From positions 7,851,001-7,915,000 of the forward strand of contig WPIO01000012.1 in assembly GCA_009760855.2 (NCBI GenBank): 64,000 bases of DNA. The letters are read 5' to 3'. Positions 46,865 through 57,779 of the stretch are shown in pieces (the stretch's first letter is position 1; every line of letters starts with the position of its first letter). The notes under the pieces are model-generated. The model worked only from the letters and a program-made list of their open reading frames with translations. It was not told the DNA's origin and ran no database searches. The DNA is from Cristatella mucedo (taxonomy: Eukaryota > Bryozoa > Phylactolaemata > Cristatellidae). Position numbers and translations under genes: made by a program.

Positions 46865-47090
46865 CATGTCAAATAGTCAGTCGTGTCTTGCACAGTGTCA
46901 GCACATATAAGCACAACAAACAATGAAAACGAACCCTGCAAATGCTGCGAGGAACCAGTACGGCCTCCAAAAGACTCAAGGTTGGTTATATAAACAGCTA
47001 AATAACTTTGAGTCACAAGAGTGATCGTCTAGGTATTGGGAAGTAGTTTAAATGGGCCTTAGCAGAGAACCAAAGGACCTAAAGTGACCG
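46865..47090 (-). mobile_element. Degenerate LINE fragment
   Basis: The 3' UTR words of the main LINE ('cacagtgtcagcac', 'ataagcacaacaa', 'gcaaatgctgc') are present, followed by decayed coding ('acctaaagtgaccgtgaaag' near the left of the RT tail). The hairpin end is missing. Confidence 0.5.
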
Positions 47091-47215
47091 TGAAAGCCTA
47101 GGAGGTAAGGTGCTTGCTCTTCCTGACCGAGGTCGTGGGTTTGAATCCTGCTGAGGGTGATCCACTATTACCAACTGTAAGCATTAGTGAAAGCCGTTAA
47201 GGCTCTTCAGCTGAC
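47091..47215 (+). mobile_element. tRNA-derived SINE, family 2 (partial)
   Basis: It has the A-box-like 'aggaggtaaggtgcttgc', the B box 'gtgggtttgaatcctgc', then 'tgagggtgatccac' and 'aagccgttaaggctcttcag'. It is truncated at the 3' end and followed directly by a family-1 SINE in the same direction. Confidence 0.65.
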
Positions 47216-47366
47216 CTCTGGCTTGACCCTAAGGTTAAGGTGATCGCCTCCATCAAGGTCTGGCCGAGGTTGTAGGCCCGAGCCCTGAGCCATACGTGAA
47301 GTACCTAAATGGATATTACATTCTCTTAGGCTGCTACACAAACGAAGAATATTTATTTATATTCAC
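47216..47366 (+). mobile_element. tRNA-derived SINE, family 1
   Basis: It has the A-box region 'aaggttaaggtgatcgcc', the B-box region 'gttgtaggcccgagccc', the LINE-like tail 'gtacctaaatggatattaca' then 'ttctcttagg', and the TTTA end. Confidence 0.7.
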
Positions 47367-47756
47367 ACGAGATATGCTGGCCGAGCACATTATAAGGGGT
47401 TGGTTGTCCAATTTCAACATTGGGTTTAATAATAGTTTAATTACTACTATACTACTATATTAGTTTAATTGTGATGCAATCTCGAGAAAGCTTGCTGTCA
47501 TACAACTGCAAATGCCAGCAATGTATGCAGCAAGAGATCGGAGACAATATTGACATGCTGGATGGCAGGAAGAGATCAAATCACACCTGTGTATTATTTG
47601 CATAAAAGTCATGCTCTACATTGTGCTAGGTTGCTGGTGAGGGGAGATAAATTGGGTCTGGCAGATCGAATTCTGTCAGACACCCACCGTTTACTTTCAA
47701 CAATGAATATCATGACAGCCAATGGAAAGACAGAGAACTTAAAATAGGTCATACCT

Positions 47757-47945
47757 TAATAAGCTGGTAGCACACATTCACGAAAGTGCCGTCATCGCTG
47801 ACATGCTTCACAATGTCGGATGGAACAGCTGTATCGAACATGGCTGTTCCGTCGATCTGAGTAGCTCCTCGGAAGTTATACAATGAAAGGTTTGGGATCC
47901 CTGCTTCCAGACCTCTCTGATGAAGAGCCAGCCCTACTTCCCACT
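47757..47945 (-). CDS. Possible unidentified exon
   Basis: The minus strand is open for about 60 codons, with mixed residue use, reading 'LSLYNFRGATQIDGTAMFDT' and ending 'VNVCYQLIK' right before a donor-like 'gtatga' at 47756. Possible acceptors are 'tggctcttcatcag' (to about 47925) or 'cgctgtag' (47945, weak). I do not recognise the product and found no partner exon nearby. It could equally be a chance frame. Confidence 0.3.
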
Positions 47946-48284
47946 ACAGCGTCCCCCCTGCTGCTGCTGCTGCTGCTGCCAAAGTTCGAAGACCAGTGCA
48001 GATTGGATTTGCATATGCTCTAAGCAGCGGCATCGATGCCGGTCAGGTCAGTGCCGAGTCTGTCGAGTGACTGACAAGCAACGATAGAATTTCCATCCCT
48101 TCATGACTCTACACGGCTTTACTGGATCTTCATACGAAATCAAGCGGTATTTCGTACTCACCAGAATGTAGATCAGCATTTGATACACAGATAGCACATG
48201 AATAGGCTCAACAAAACACCAGTAAACCTAATAAATAGCTCAGCTTCTACTGTAATGTAATGCATCTCTGCCTGTAACTTAAAA

Positions 48285-49740
48285 GGTTATAAACATGGAT
48301 ATAGCAGTTCGGGGCGGCTGGAAAGGATGTGCCATAGTCGGCACCATGAGAATAGTTGACGTAGTGTTTGGCTCAGTGGTTAAGGTGCTCGCCCCAATCA
48401 AGGTCTGGCCCGGGCTATAGGCTCGGGCTCCGTGGCATACGTGAAGCACCTGAATAGAAATTGAGTTCTCTTAGGACGATATGCAACTGAATTACATTTA
48501 TTCATTTATTTAAAAATCGCAAAAGGAAGTTCCGCAGTCTAGGACCTGCAAAGCAACAGCTTCTGTCACCAACGGCCTGTAAGCTGAGGAATGGAACAGC
48601 TAATTTACTGTCCGTAGAGAACCTGAGGGCACTAGAAGGCTGAAAAACGTGCTGCAGTTTCAAATCGTTCGCAAAGCCATTTACACAGACAAACCTCAGT
48701 TGTACACAATTTTTAATATATTTTAAGGACGACTACGCATAAAAACACCTGCATGTGCATGAGAATGCGCTAATCTGTATATATAACCCAACAAGCCTAC
48801 AAGGAATGCAGGGTGCTAAGACAGCAAATTATCTGCAGCACATTTTTAATTCAAGCACATTTTGGTGATCAATCGGCAGCCAACAGCCTTAGATTTCATG
48901 TTACCAGCCCAGCACTACCTAAAACCCACGAGGGAAACCTTAACTATCAAACCTGAGTCAAGCATCCTTTTATACATTAAACTGCAATAAGGAGACTAGG
49001 CTGTACCTTGGCCAAAAATAGAACGCATCAATTTTAGGATTCTGCAGACACCAAGGATGCTTAAAATCAGAACCTTAAGTGGGCCGACATACCAGTACTG
49101 CACAGTGGTGCTGAGGGCATGTCGTCGTCATCACGTGGTTCTGCTCCAGCCAATGTTAAGATGGATCAACTGGAGCCCTCCTTGCCGGAACGTGACTTGC
49201 TCCTTGCCAGGTAATTCACTTTCTGCCTGTGCATCGGCCTGTACGAACGCTATCGACTGACTTCTCTCTTATCCCTACGTGCTCCGTAGCAGCACAGCTA
49301 CAAGATCAGTCTGTAGGCATGCTCGTATGTAGTGCCTGTATGCGATACAATACAGCCGTCGTTGACAGCAAAACAACTCGCTTGTAGGGGCTTCGGTCTT
49401 CGTCGAGCCACCATCGCACACCCACGAGCCCCCACAGTGCTACAAGCTGTGACTAGAGCAGCTTCGATAAGCCATCTAGAGACTGCTGAAGGAAAACAGC
49501 AACTTTAGTGCACGTGTGCTTACATGTCGCAGTTTAGTGACTCCGAGTAGAAACGTATATGCAATAAGGTAAATAATTGTTGCAACATGATTCGACATCA
49601 GAACCGACATTGCAGCTCTAAACAAAGTAACCTATATGCCCAGCAGGCTACTCAAACCTATTAGAAGTGGCAACATGCGTAGGACAAGCACGGTCTAACC
49701 TTGTAGGCATGCTTCTTGGGGGCACGTTGAAATAGAAGAT
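48285..49740 (-). mobile_element. LINE-related repeat R2, copy 2, with SINE inside
   Basis: It follows 24840-25930 block by block ('gcagttcggg.cggct', 'ttctgtcaccaacgg', 'cctgcatgtgc', 'gggtgctaagac', 'aatcggca'). It is interrupted by a family-1 SINE at 48366-48515 and by about 330 bases at 49110-49440 that copy 1 lacks. Confidence 0.65.
48366..48515 (+). mobile_element. tRNA-derived SINE, family 1, inserted in R2
   Basis: 'ggctcagtggttaaggtgct' (A-box region) and 'ctataggctcgggctcc' (B-box region), the tail 'gcacctgaatagaaatt' then 'gagttctcttagg', and the TTTA end are present. The R2 sequence is continuous across the same point in copy 1 near 24912, so this is a true insertion. Confidence 0.8.
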
Positions 49741-51480
49741 GCAGCCCCATAACAAAGGCACCAAAAATGACTACCTAAAATATGAGGCCCCTTCATGTAA
49801 TGATACTGTAACGCCGAAGGCTCGACGGAGTAGACTTGACCTGCCGCTTACCTGGCGGCGTAACCTAGCGCCTAATGCCGTCCGGTGCGCGCCTACGCGA
49901 AATAAGCTGGCCGCCCCGAAACGAGTGCTTCTGGCGCTGACCTGCTTACCGTTACTAAAGGTGGCCGTGAGTCCGGCGCGTGAATTGGAAAGCAAAACAC
50001 AAATTGGGGATTTTATGGAGCTTTATTCTCAAGCACACAAAGTCGCTGCTCGTCTAGCTCAGTTTTATCTCTACACTCCTCACAAGCTCTCAACAGCACC
50101 AACACTCTTTCGGGAGGAATACGTCTCCACACTGAGGCTGCTAATGTCTACAATGGGAAACGACCCAAATAGACGAAGCCCGAACCGGAGCCTAAACCCT
50201 TAAAGGAGAACTAGGACTCCACACACGCCAACTACGTCTAGCTCTCACTGGCAAATCCTTATGCCAAGACCACGTGCTAGCTCGAACACGCAAAACACAA
50301 AAGAAACACAAAATTCCAGCTCAGGCGCGATACGACCATATTCGGTTGAATCCACCGAATCCTCCTAGCTCTGTCTCGTTCTGTCCGGTCAATCGCCGGC
50401 GAACAGCCCGCCTCCTCCCTCGCTTTCAGTGAAACGAGTCTGACGGCATCGAAGCGAGGCCGAAGCGAGGTGCCGAACGAAAGACGACCAAGAGCGAGCG
50501 TCGCTTGACCCTTTAGTACTTAGCTGAGACAATGGGGCAAGAGCTTAGTGGTATTGGGCCCGACACCATGGCCCATTACGGTAAGGAATTAATACCATCC
50601 CTAGGCCACTGGAATGGCACCTCTGTCCAGCTAGAATGTGCGAATGGGTTCCAGACGAATCTTTCTGGACAGAGTGATGGCGCAGGTTGACAGGCCAGCC
50701 AACATCAATCAGCAGCTTCAGCGGGTTTCGGACCAATTCTAAAGGCCGAATCACCACCGCTGGTCTCAGAGCTTCCTGGCTTGCTCTTTAAGCTCTTGCT
50801 CTCTAACCGCACCGGCGCCGCCTCTCTGGCTCACTGCTCCAGGACAAAGGAGTTCTAGCCCGCCACCAAACAGCTCTTGTTCACGCTAAAATTCAGCCAA
50901 GGCCAGCAAGGCGCTACAATACTAATACACTCTGCCAGTAGTGAAATGAAAAAACTTAATGTTTCAGTTGTCGTCCACTTTGTCTAAGAATAAATCCTGT
51001 TTTAGTGTTATGTTGATAAAATTCGTTTCAAGCAACGCTAGAAAAAAGCTTACTTTTGGTACCACAACACAAGACGATCCACAAAGGCTAGCCAATGTGA
51101 GGAACCTTGAGAAATCACCAAACCAAGTTCCGGCGGCCATCTCTGAAAAAACCCAGACCAGCAGTACGGCGGGACCGATAGCGCGAGAAAAATGCTTGCG
51201 TGAAGAACACGACGCTCGTACCTTGCTCAGAAGGCTGCCACTAAAGCCGACGTCTAGAATAGTACAGCCATTCGGAGTCCGGCGGCTGGTTTATTGGTGC
51301 ATCCTGTATTAGCAGGACCCACAGAGCGTTTAGCGAGTGCAGCGGTGCAAATTCTTCCGACTCTCGCCACCGTCTAGAAGAACCGCTCGATCTCCGATGC
51401 TTCGACGGTCAAGGCCAAAGTGGATGTCGGGCGGCCGAGCCCGGGAGGTGCGACTGCGCGAGCGAAAGCGTGTAGGCTGA
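49741..51480. other. Unassigned, GC-richer sequence
   Basis: GC content rises from here. A 154-codon plus frame (49739-50203) and shorter ones have no motif I can name. The sequence 50390-50520 is rich in 'gcgag' words. It may belong to an old LTR element, but nothing shows that directly. Confidence 0.3.
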
Positions 51481-51484
51481 TGCA

Positions 51485-51890
51485 CTGCTACTGCTGCTCT
51501 ACTCAGCACCCGGCGGTACGATTCACAAGAAAACCGTCAAATACCGACAAAGAACGAAAGGCCAAACGGCTTAGGCAGTGGAGCGTTTCGGCGTCTGTGT
51601 TGTGTAAATGTCCAAATTGGAACCGCTATTAATATGTCAAGGCCGTCTAACGAACTACTGGCTGAGCTGTCCGCTCGACAACCAACTGAACATGAGGCTA
51701 GCAATTAATTATAATGAGCCGTCTCGAGCTTGCGAGCGTTCGTATTCTTCCTATCTGTTAGTGTGCCTTTTTTATTCCGGAAAGTGGCGGTAACCGCCGT
51801 GGACCTAGACATCGCAAACAATGCAAGTAGCAGACCAGCTATGACGGCATCCAGACTAACGAGCTATTAAAGAGCGCTCGGCACTGCGTG
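51485..51890 (-). mobile_element. LTR-adjacent sequence related to 1690-2110
   Basis: This matches 1690-2110 and abuts the LTR at 51891. Read on the minus strand it contains an AATAAA (around 51770-51777). It may be the rest of a longer LTR, which would make the 3' LTR about 680 bases and the 5' LTR a truncated copy. Confidence 0.45.
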
Positions 51891-52169
51891 TAGTTTGATT
51901 GCCGTCGCGCACTGCACAAAACACCAGCCGGATGAGCAACACCACCAGTTTATTCGACCACGCACCGAGCTGGCGGAAGCGCCGCTACCCTCCCGCAGAC
52001 GTTCGTCTGCTTCTGTCGTATGTGGTACCGGAACGCTGCGCTCTGATTCGTTCGCGTTGTTGCTTACGCCTAACTTCGCTCCGATTGGCTAGCCGGTGGT
52101 CGGGAGGGCCACCCAGCCTAGTACTGGCAGATAATATTTAGGCGTGGTACTGTTACATACTGGGGTATG
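51891..52169 (-). mobile_element. 3' LTR (or its U3 part) of the gypsy element
   Basis: This direct repeat of 55990-56270 runs from 'tagtttgattgccgtcgc' to 'ggcgtggtactgt..actggggtatg', with roughly nine of ten positions the same by eye. Confidence 0.8.
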
Positions 52170-52446
52170 CATACACAAAAGCACATGCCCTCCTGATCTG
52201 GAGATCAATCTAGGGCGCATTCTCTACTTTTTGGCAGCAAGAAGGCTAAACAGTAAGCACATAGTCGTCATAGCGTGCCGGTGGTCTCAGGCCATATCTT
52301 GGCCGTAGCTGTCCTCTGGGCTCGTCGGCTCTGGCCGTATTACCAGGGCCAGCATCGGAGTGTTCGTCAAGGAGTTCGTTGGCGTTCGGTACTGGTCTCA
52401 TGTCCGCTAGGTGGCGGCGGATTCCGTCAATTTCAATGCCAACTCC

Positions 52447-53310
52447 TTAAGCCGGGGCAGTAACTGTCCCACGAGGCCACGGAGTGGTGCAACGGGTTCC
52501 AGGGGGTTTTACGAAAACCCGCTGACCCTGAAACAAGTCACTTCCGTCAGATCTCTCTGTGCGAGGCTCGCGAGCCATCGGAGGTTTCCATTCGTACGAG
52601 AAAAGCTGACGGCAAGGCGATGAGCCGGCGTTAAATCCGGTGGTGGCAGAGAGATTGTACCAGTACACTATCATCATTATGTCCCGCCCACACAGGGCTG
52701 CCATTCCTTTTATATTTCGGTGGTTTTGCTCTACTATGCCATTTCCAGAGGAGCGGTAGGCACAGCGATACATTGTGTGTATACCCCAACGATCACAAAG
52801 CTGGTGAACAGCGTTCGATCGGAAAGTGGCGGAATTGTCCATTAAGAGCTGCCACGGCGGGCCCCTTTCTCTGAATATTTCGTCCAAGTGTCGGACCACC
52901 GAGGTCTCGCTCTCGTCGGGTATACGCCACCAGATGGCAAACTTGCTGGGGCCGGTATCGACAAGTGTCAGATACTTGACCCTGTTGAAGAAAATAACGT
53001 CAATAGCCAGGCGGCGCCAGTTGGAATCTACGTCCAAATGTCCATGACTCCAAGACTCTGGCGCTGGATCTACAGACCGGCAATGCATGCACGATTTAAC
53101 AACGCGTTCCGCTATCTCCCGCGTTACGGAAATGCCTGGAAGCAGAGTCTGGCCATGTACAACGTACGGTCAAACCCAAGGTGATGCAAATCGTGGAACG
53201 CTCGCAGGTCTGCTTCTTGTGCTGGAGTAGCAGCTGCGAGAATCGATATTGGCTTACGCCACGTCTGCGGTACTCGCGTTAAGTGGTCTGCTTTGTGGTC
53301 AGCCGAACGC
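52447..53310 (-). pseudogene. Gypsy integrase region (H2C2 zinc site and DDE core)
   Basis: On the minus strand a zinc site reads 'HDLHHLG' and then 'KSCMHC'. The integrase core follows in an open frame of 213 codons (53088-52447). Catalytic residues are D30 ('LAIDVIFF'), D84 ('LLMDNSATF') and E120 ('GNGIVEQNH'), with the D-35-E spacing of retroelement integrases. The type is the Ty3/gypsy group known from many invertebrates ('YLTLVDTGPSKFAIWWR' block). The upstream zinc part is in another frame, and no complete pol frame remains. Confidence 0.88.
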
Positions 53311-53682
53311 AACAGTTATATTCTCACCCAAAGGTTGTACTCCTTTATTACGCCGCGTATTATTGCTGTCGTCCGTCGAGCCAATGCCTCGCCTAGACCT
53401 CGCGTACGGACCGGCTTATCACCTTCAACAAGCGATCGAAGCCACGAATGCACAGTGGCCGAGTAAGTAAACAATTCGATCTCTCGCAGGCCCCAGGCCA
53501 GGGATAAGTTTAGGCTCTTTATGACAGCCTCTAGTTGGGCCAGATTTATACGCGCCACGTCATCTGGCTTTCTAAGCCAAGAGGCATCCTCAACAGTCTG
53601 CCCTCCAATTCGTAAGCAGGCGCCTATCGCTAAGCTGCTTGCGTCACACCATACCTGTCCGCTGGGTAATAATATATTGCAC
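53311..53682 (-). pseudogene. Gypsy RNase H region
   Basis: The minus strand reads 'WCDASSLAIGACLRIGG', then 'DDVARINLAQLEAVI', 'GLREIELFTYSATVHSWLR' and 'LGEALARRTTAII'. These are RNase H blocks of this gypsy type, with the usual TDSATV changed to TYSATV, which removes a catalytic aspartate. A LINE insertion splits this region from the reverse transcriptase. Confidence 0.8.
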
Positions 53683-53932
53683 TTGCACTTGATAAAGCGC
53701 CCTCAGAGAACTTAATCTCTTTCTAGGCGCTTTACATTTGCTGCAAAGTGATACGCAATAGAATAGTAAGTAAAATCATGCTTGAAAAACAAACAAAATG
53801 AATAACATGGTTAGGGGTTACATGCACTGGGTCAGCATACAAATGTGGTTAGTGGCAGCATGAACAGTGTCAGCACGCATAAGCACATCGAGGACGAATC
53901 ACAAGGACCCACTAAATGCTGTCCTAAATAGG
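53683..53932 (-). mobile_element. 5'-truncated LINE inserted in the gypsy pol
   Basis: It has the ATT/AT end, the double hairpin (53695-53735), the 3' UTR and the last codons 'FRTAFSGSL' of the main LINE family. The gypsy frame reads 'RRWQRECHL' on one side and 'WCDASSLAIG' on the other, in the expected order for RT and RNase H. The LINE therefore arrived after the gypsy element. Confidence 0.88.
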
Positions 53933-54900
53933 TGACACTCTCTTTGCCACCGCCGGATTGGACGCCGGTTCATCGCCTTGCCGTCAGCTTTTCTCGTACG
54001 TATGAAAACATCCGATGTCTCGCGAGCCACTCCAGAAACTGGACCCTCTTTTATCACGCGTCGGCTGATCTCCTGTGCCATCCAAAGGACGTCGTCCGTA
54101 ACCTCGGCATCCCACGACAGGTCTTTTGTGGCTCTCTTTACGCAGCTGCAGGCTGGTCGAAGCCATCCGGCAACGGAAAAATGGCCCGTTAATTGTCCAC
54201 ATCACGAGAAAAGCTGCCTGTGAGTCGCGCACTGAGGTAGCGGTTCAACATCGTTATCTCTGCCCCACTTAAGCTTTCCTTTATGGTCAGTGACGCGAAG
54301 CCCAAGTACGCGAACCCGACCAAATTTTCCGGGGACTTAGCTTCGAGCCCGAACTGTCGTAGCAGAAAGATAACATGCTCATTCGTGACAATGTCATTGT
54401 TGTCGATTATATCGTCCACGTATGAGTCAGTGCCTTCGCGCACCCGTGGGTCCATAGAAGCACCTTATTTAACGTGGTGGTCATTATCTTAGGCGCTACA
54501 TTTAATCCGAAGCCCACCCGCTTAAGGCTGTACCGCCTCCCCTGGTAGACGACAACCTGGCATCTCTACAGGGAAGGGTCGACATGAAGCTGTAAGTAAA
54601 TAGTCTTTGTAAAGGTCGATAATGCTGACGTTACTTCCCATGTGCCTCGCGCCATGTCCGATGTTTCTCGCTGCAAACGTCATCGTAGGCAGTGTGGCTG
54701 GAAACGTATTGGTTCAGCTCACGGTAGTCTAAAATGGGCCACACTTTGTCTTTATTACTCTGGAACACTGCCATTAGCGGCACGAGGCCTTTTTACGACC
54801 ATTTTTTGTCACGGTATACCGCCGAAAAAATCTCTGTCGGAAACACTGACGTCGCTCGACAGTGCCCCGATTGCACTCTCCCGCCCATTGAAGGCTACTG
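53933..54900 (-). pseudogene. Gypsy reverse transcriptase
   Basis: In order on the minus strand: 'VWPILDYRELNQYV' (about 54755-54710), the catalytic block 'GTDSYVDDIIDN' with YVDD at 54422-54411, 'LLRQFGLEAKSPENL' and 'YLGFASLT'. Stops and frameshifts occur near 54480-54700 and 54190, so it cannot be active. Confidence 0.85.
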
Positions 54901-54918
54901 CGCCGCCTTCAGGGCCTA

Positions 54919-55419
54919 TCACCACGCCTCCCAGCTGTCGCACAGCATCCATACCAAGGAGCATATCATATCCAGGTCCGATCTCGGATACGAGGCAGTC
55001 CAGCTATATTGCGATGCCCTCACAGAGCATGTCATGCGGCACGCAAAACGGCAACGAGCAACTGCTTCATTGAACGCAATTAATGGCTCGTTCACCGGAT
55101 AAGACTGCGCCGACGTGGCACGCAGTACCGAATATTTGGTCACTATTGACCGAGAGCAGCCAGTATCAAGGAGCGCCTTCATAATACGACAACCGTTGAG
55201 AACATTTATTGTTGGCAGTCGAGTTGACAAGCAGGAGAATGCGCCGGCGCTATTAAATACGCCTCCCCTTACTCGTTTTTTGTCTGCACATCGGTGCGAC
55301 GCCCCGGACATATCGCTGCTAGGTGCGAGTCGTCGCCGCATACAAAACACAGCCTTCGCTGCCTTTTCGACGAACAGCTGTCTCGAATTATGTGAGCTTC
55401 CCTTTTGCAGAAGAAACAA
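54919..55419 (-). pseudogene. Gypsy aspartic protease region
   Basis: 'MKALLDTGCSRSIV' carries the retroelement protease DTG (55167-55159). This frame overlaps the gag zinc-knuckle frame by about 150 bases in a different phase, as in elements that use ribosomal frameshifting between gag and pol. After about 55030 the frame is broken again. Confidence 0.8.
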
Positions 55420-55990
55420 AAACGCGTCCGTGGAGTCAGGCGAGAGCCTCTAGCTCCTAGTGCCTCAGCAGCGGCCGCGTAGCTCGGCTCCTGGCTACTC
55501 ATAAGCGCTCGAGCCTACTTAACAACCTCAGAAATCGCCATCTTGTCAAGCGCACACGCCGCGCATAGCAGCTTTCGGATATCCTCTGGCAGCCCGGGGA
55601 CGAAAGCGCATTTTAACAAGTCATCCTTCGCAGCCGCACTTACCAAAGGCCAAAATCGATGCTTATACGTCCACTGGTTCCCCAGCTTGGAGCCATCGTA
55701 TCGTGAGCTCTTCATAAGCTTTAAATTTATCCGCAGAAAATGCAGTCAGAAGAGCCTCTTTCACGACGGCATAGTATTTCTTTGCCTGACCATCCATGCT
55801 TTGGTACACGGCGAACGCTCCACCGTTAAGAACAAATGGCAGGAATTTGTGACGGTCGGCAGCAACAATACCTTGTATCTCTGCCATCAGATCAAACTTT
55901 TCAATCCAGCCCAAAAAGTCTCGGCTGCCGTCGAATTGAGTGACGACGTGGCTGAACTTTACGTTCTCTATTTCTGCGGAAGTAGCTTTT
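55269..55990 (-). pseudogene. Gypsy gag with zinc knuckles
   Basis: Capsid-like sequence runs from 'IENVKFSHVVTQFDGSRDF' through 'GGAFAVYQSMDGQAKKYY' to 'FVPGLPEDIRKLLCA'. A frameshift lies near 55690 and a TAG at 55517-55515. After this stop, in the same frame, come 'CFFCKREAHIIRDSC' and 'CFVCGDDSHLAAIC' (CX2CX4HX4C). The gag frame runs directly into the LTR without a start codon, primer-binding site or leader, so the 5' end is damaged. Confidence 0.82.
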
Positions 55991-56270
55991 AGTTTGATTG
56001 CCGTCGCAAACTGCACAAAACGCCAGCCGGACGAGCAACACCACCAGTTATTCAACCACGCACCGAGCCGGCGGAAGCGCCGCTACCCTGCCGCAGATGT
56101 TCGTCTGCTTCTGTCGTCTGAGGTACCGGAACGCTGCGCTCTGATTCGTTCACGTTGTTGCTTCACCTACCTGCGCTCCGATTGGCTAACCGGTGGTCGG
56201 GAGGGCCACCCAGCCTAGTACTGACAGATTAACAACAATTAGGCGTGGTACTGTCATAGACTGGGGTATG
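55990..56270 (-). mobile_element. 5' LTR (possibly truncated) of the gypsy element
   Basis: This is the direct repeat partner of 51891-52169. Inside the element it joins gag coding sequence directly, unlike a normal LTR followed by a primer-binding site. No clear target-site duplication is visible outside the two repeats. Confidence 0.8.
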
Positions 56271-56341
56271 GATAAGCTGTTGCATATGCAGTGCTGCTCG
56301 CGTGGGTAATTCACAGTTCCTAGAGGCGCTGACTTCTGCTG

Positions 56342-56491
56342 GTAATAATATAATATGATTCATTTGTATAGCGCCTCAAGAGATCTAAATCTCTATTCAG
56401 GCGCTTCACATATGTCTCAGGGCTCGAGCCCACGACCTCAGTCAAACCTTCGTTGGGGCGAGCACCTTAACCGCTGGACCAACTCAGCTCG
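56342..56491 (-). mobile_element. tRNA-derived SINE, family 1
   Basis: On the minus strand: 'tggtccagcggttaaggtgc' (A-box region), 'ggtcgtgggctcgagccc' (B box), and the tail 'agcgcctgaatagagattta' then 'gatctcttgaggcgct', which folds as the double hairpin. This copy has one of the cleanest hairpins. Confidence 0.85.
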
Positions 56492-57779
56492 GCATAATGA
56501 CGTTCAACCCCAGCCGGATTCACATCACTCCGCCAGGCCAACGGGTGCTCTGAGTACCAAATTATTAGGCGCGGCAGTCAAACAGTATAAGCTAACTAAC
56601 CTGGATTTAAGTGCAACAGGTCAGCTGTGGTCGCGCGACTAGCTAGTGTTGCAGCGAGCAGCTTCCCGCTTGTCAACCGGCGAGCGTGAACTTTGTCCAC
56701 TCGCTCTCTCTCATTGCTCACCCTCTCTTCACTTATCTACTGGCGTTCCGAAGCTACTAATGCAAAGGCTAATACTGCTACATCCGTATGTACGCTCGCT
56801 CGTGTGGGTGTGCCTGCGTGCTATACAGCCGTCGTCGTCATCGCTACCGCTCGCTCGTGGGGCCTTCGTTTTTACATTGCGCCGCCGCTGTGCACCGAGC
56901 CCCTACGAATTGGCGAGCCTGCAAATTTGTGATCCTGATGATTGATTTGAACGTGCAATCTTAGTCGACCGTAAGCAACTCGACGTGAATACGCAACTCG
57001 GCAACCGACCACCAACGACTCGATTAAGAAAGTCAGCGACGAACCAGCAACGACCAACTGGTGCGGCCCAGTACTACTGGGCCGAACATCGTCGCTCGTC
57101 GGCGACGCTCCCCTCCGCACATGTGCTGTTGGCTGTGTCTACCCCTCCGCCGACATGGCGACTTGTTTGGCTCCAGCTACGGCGCCCAGCTATGTGCTAG
57201 ATGGAGACGCAAGCCTCAGTGTAGGTACGATGCACGGCTACGATGCCTCTGCCTACGGCTGCCGACCACGCCCCCCAACGACGCCTCAACCGCGCTCAGC
57301 TCCATACCGCGCCCAGTTCCATAGCCCCTGCACTGCTATGTAACTTTAAATTCCGGCCTTGGCATTCCACTAAGCTGATAAGCACACTTAATTACATAGG
57401 GCATTGAGTATTCTAAAAAAAGCGTTGCCCATTTACTACAATGAACGAATAGGTTAATAATGATGAGGAATGGAGTCGCCCGAAATGCTTCGCTTGTTGA
57501 ATTTTTGCTAAGAATGTTTACTATTGGCCCCCTCTCAGTGAAAGGCGTTCCTACCGGCGCCGCCCATGCGTCTCAAAAGGTGGAAGGCGATGCTGAGAAC
57601 AGCTCTATCGGACCACCAAGCACTTATTACCCGGTAGAAGTGTAGCCGAGTTCCAGGGGTCAGAGGCTTTATCCGGCCAAGCCCAGCCACACTCTGGCCC
57701 CGCCGTCGCTCGCCATGTCACATTGCTAAAGTAAGACGAGCTGCCATCAGGTTAAACATCTTCATAATAACGCTTGCGC
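56492..57779. other. Unassigned GC-rich sequence
   Basis: Many overlapping frames (up to 99 codons) reflect high GC. No domain is recognised. A 19-base perfect inverted repeat (57065-57083, arms 'ggcccagta') is present. Confidence 0.35.

Noticed and set aside
49739-50203. 154-codon plus-strand frame
   Set aside because: No recognisable motif, no splice context and no second copy. It is kept only as unassigned sequence.
56646-57343. Cluster of 60-99-codon frames on both strands
   Set aside because: They overlap in all phases in GC-rich sequence, with no motif or conserved copy.
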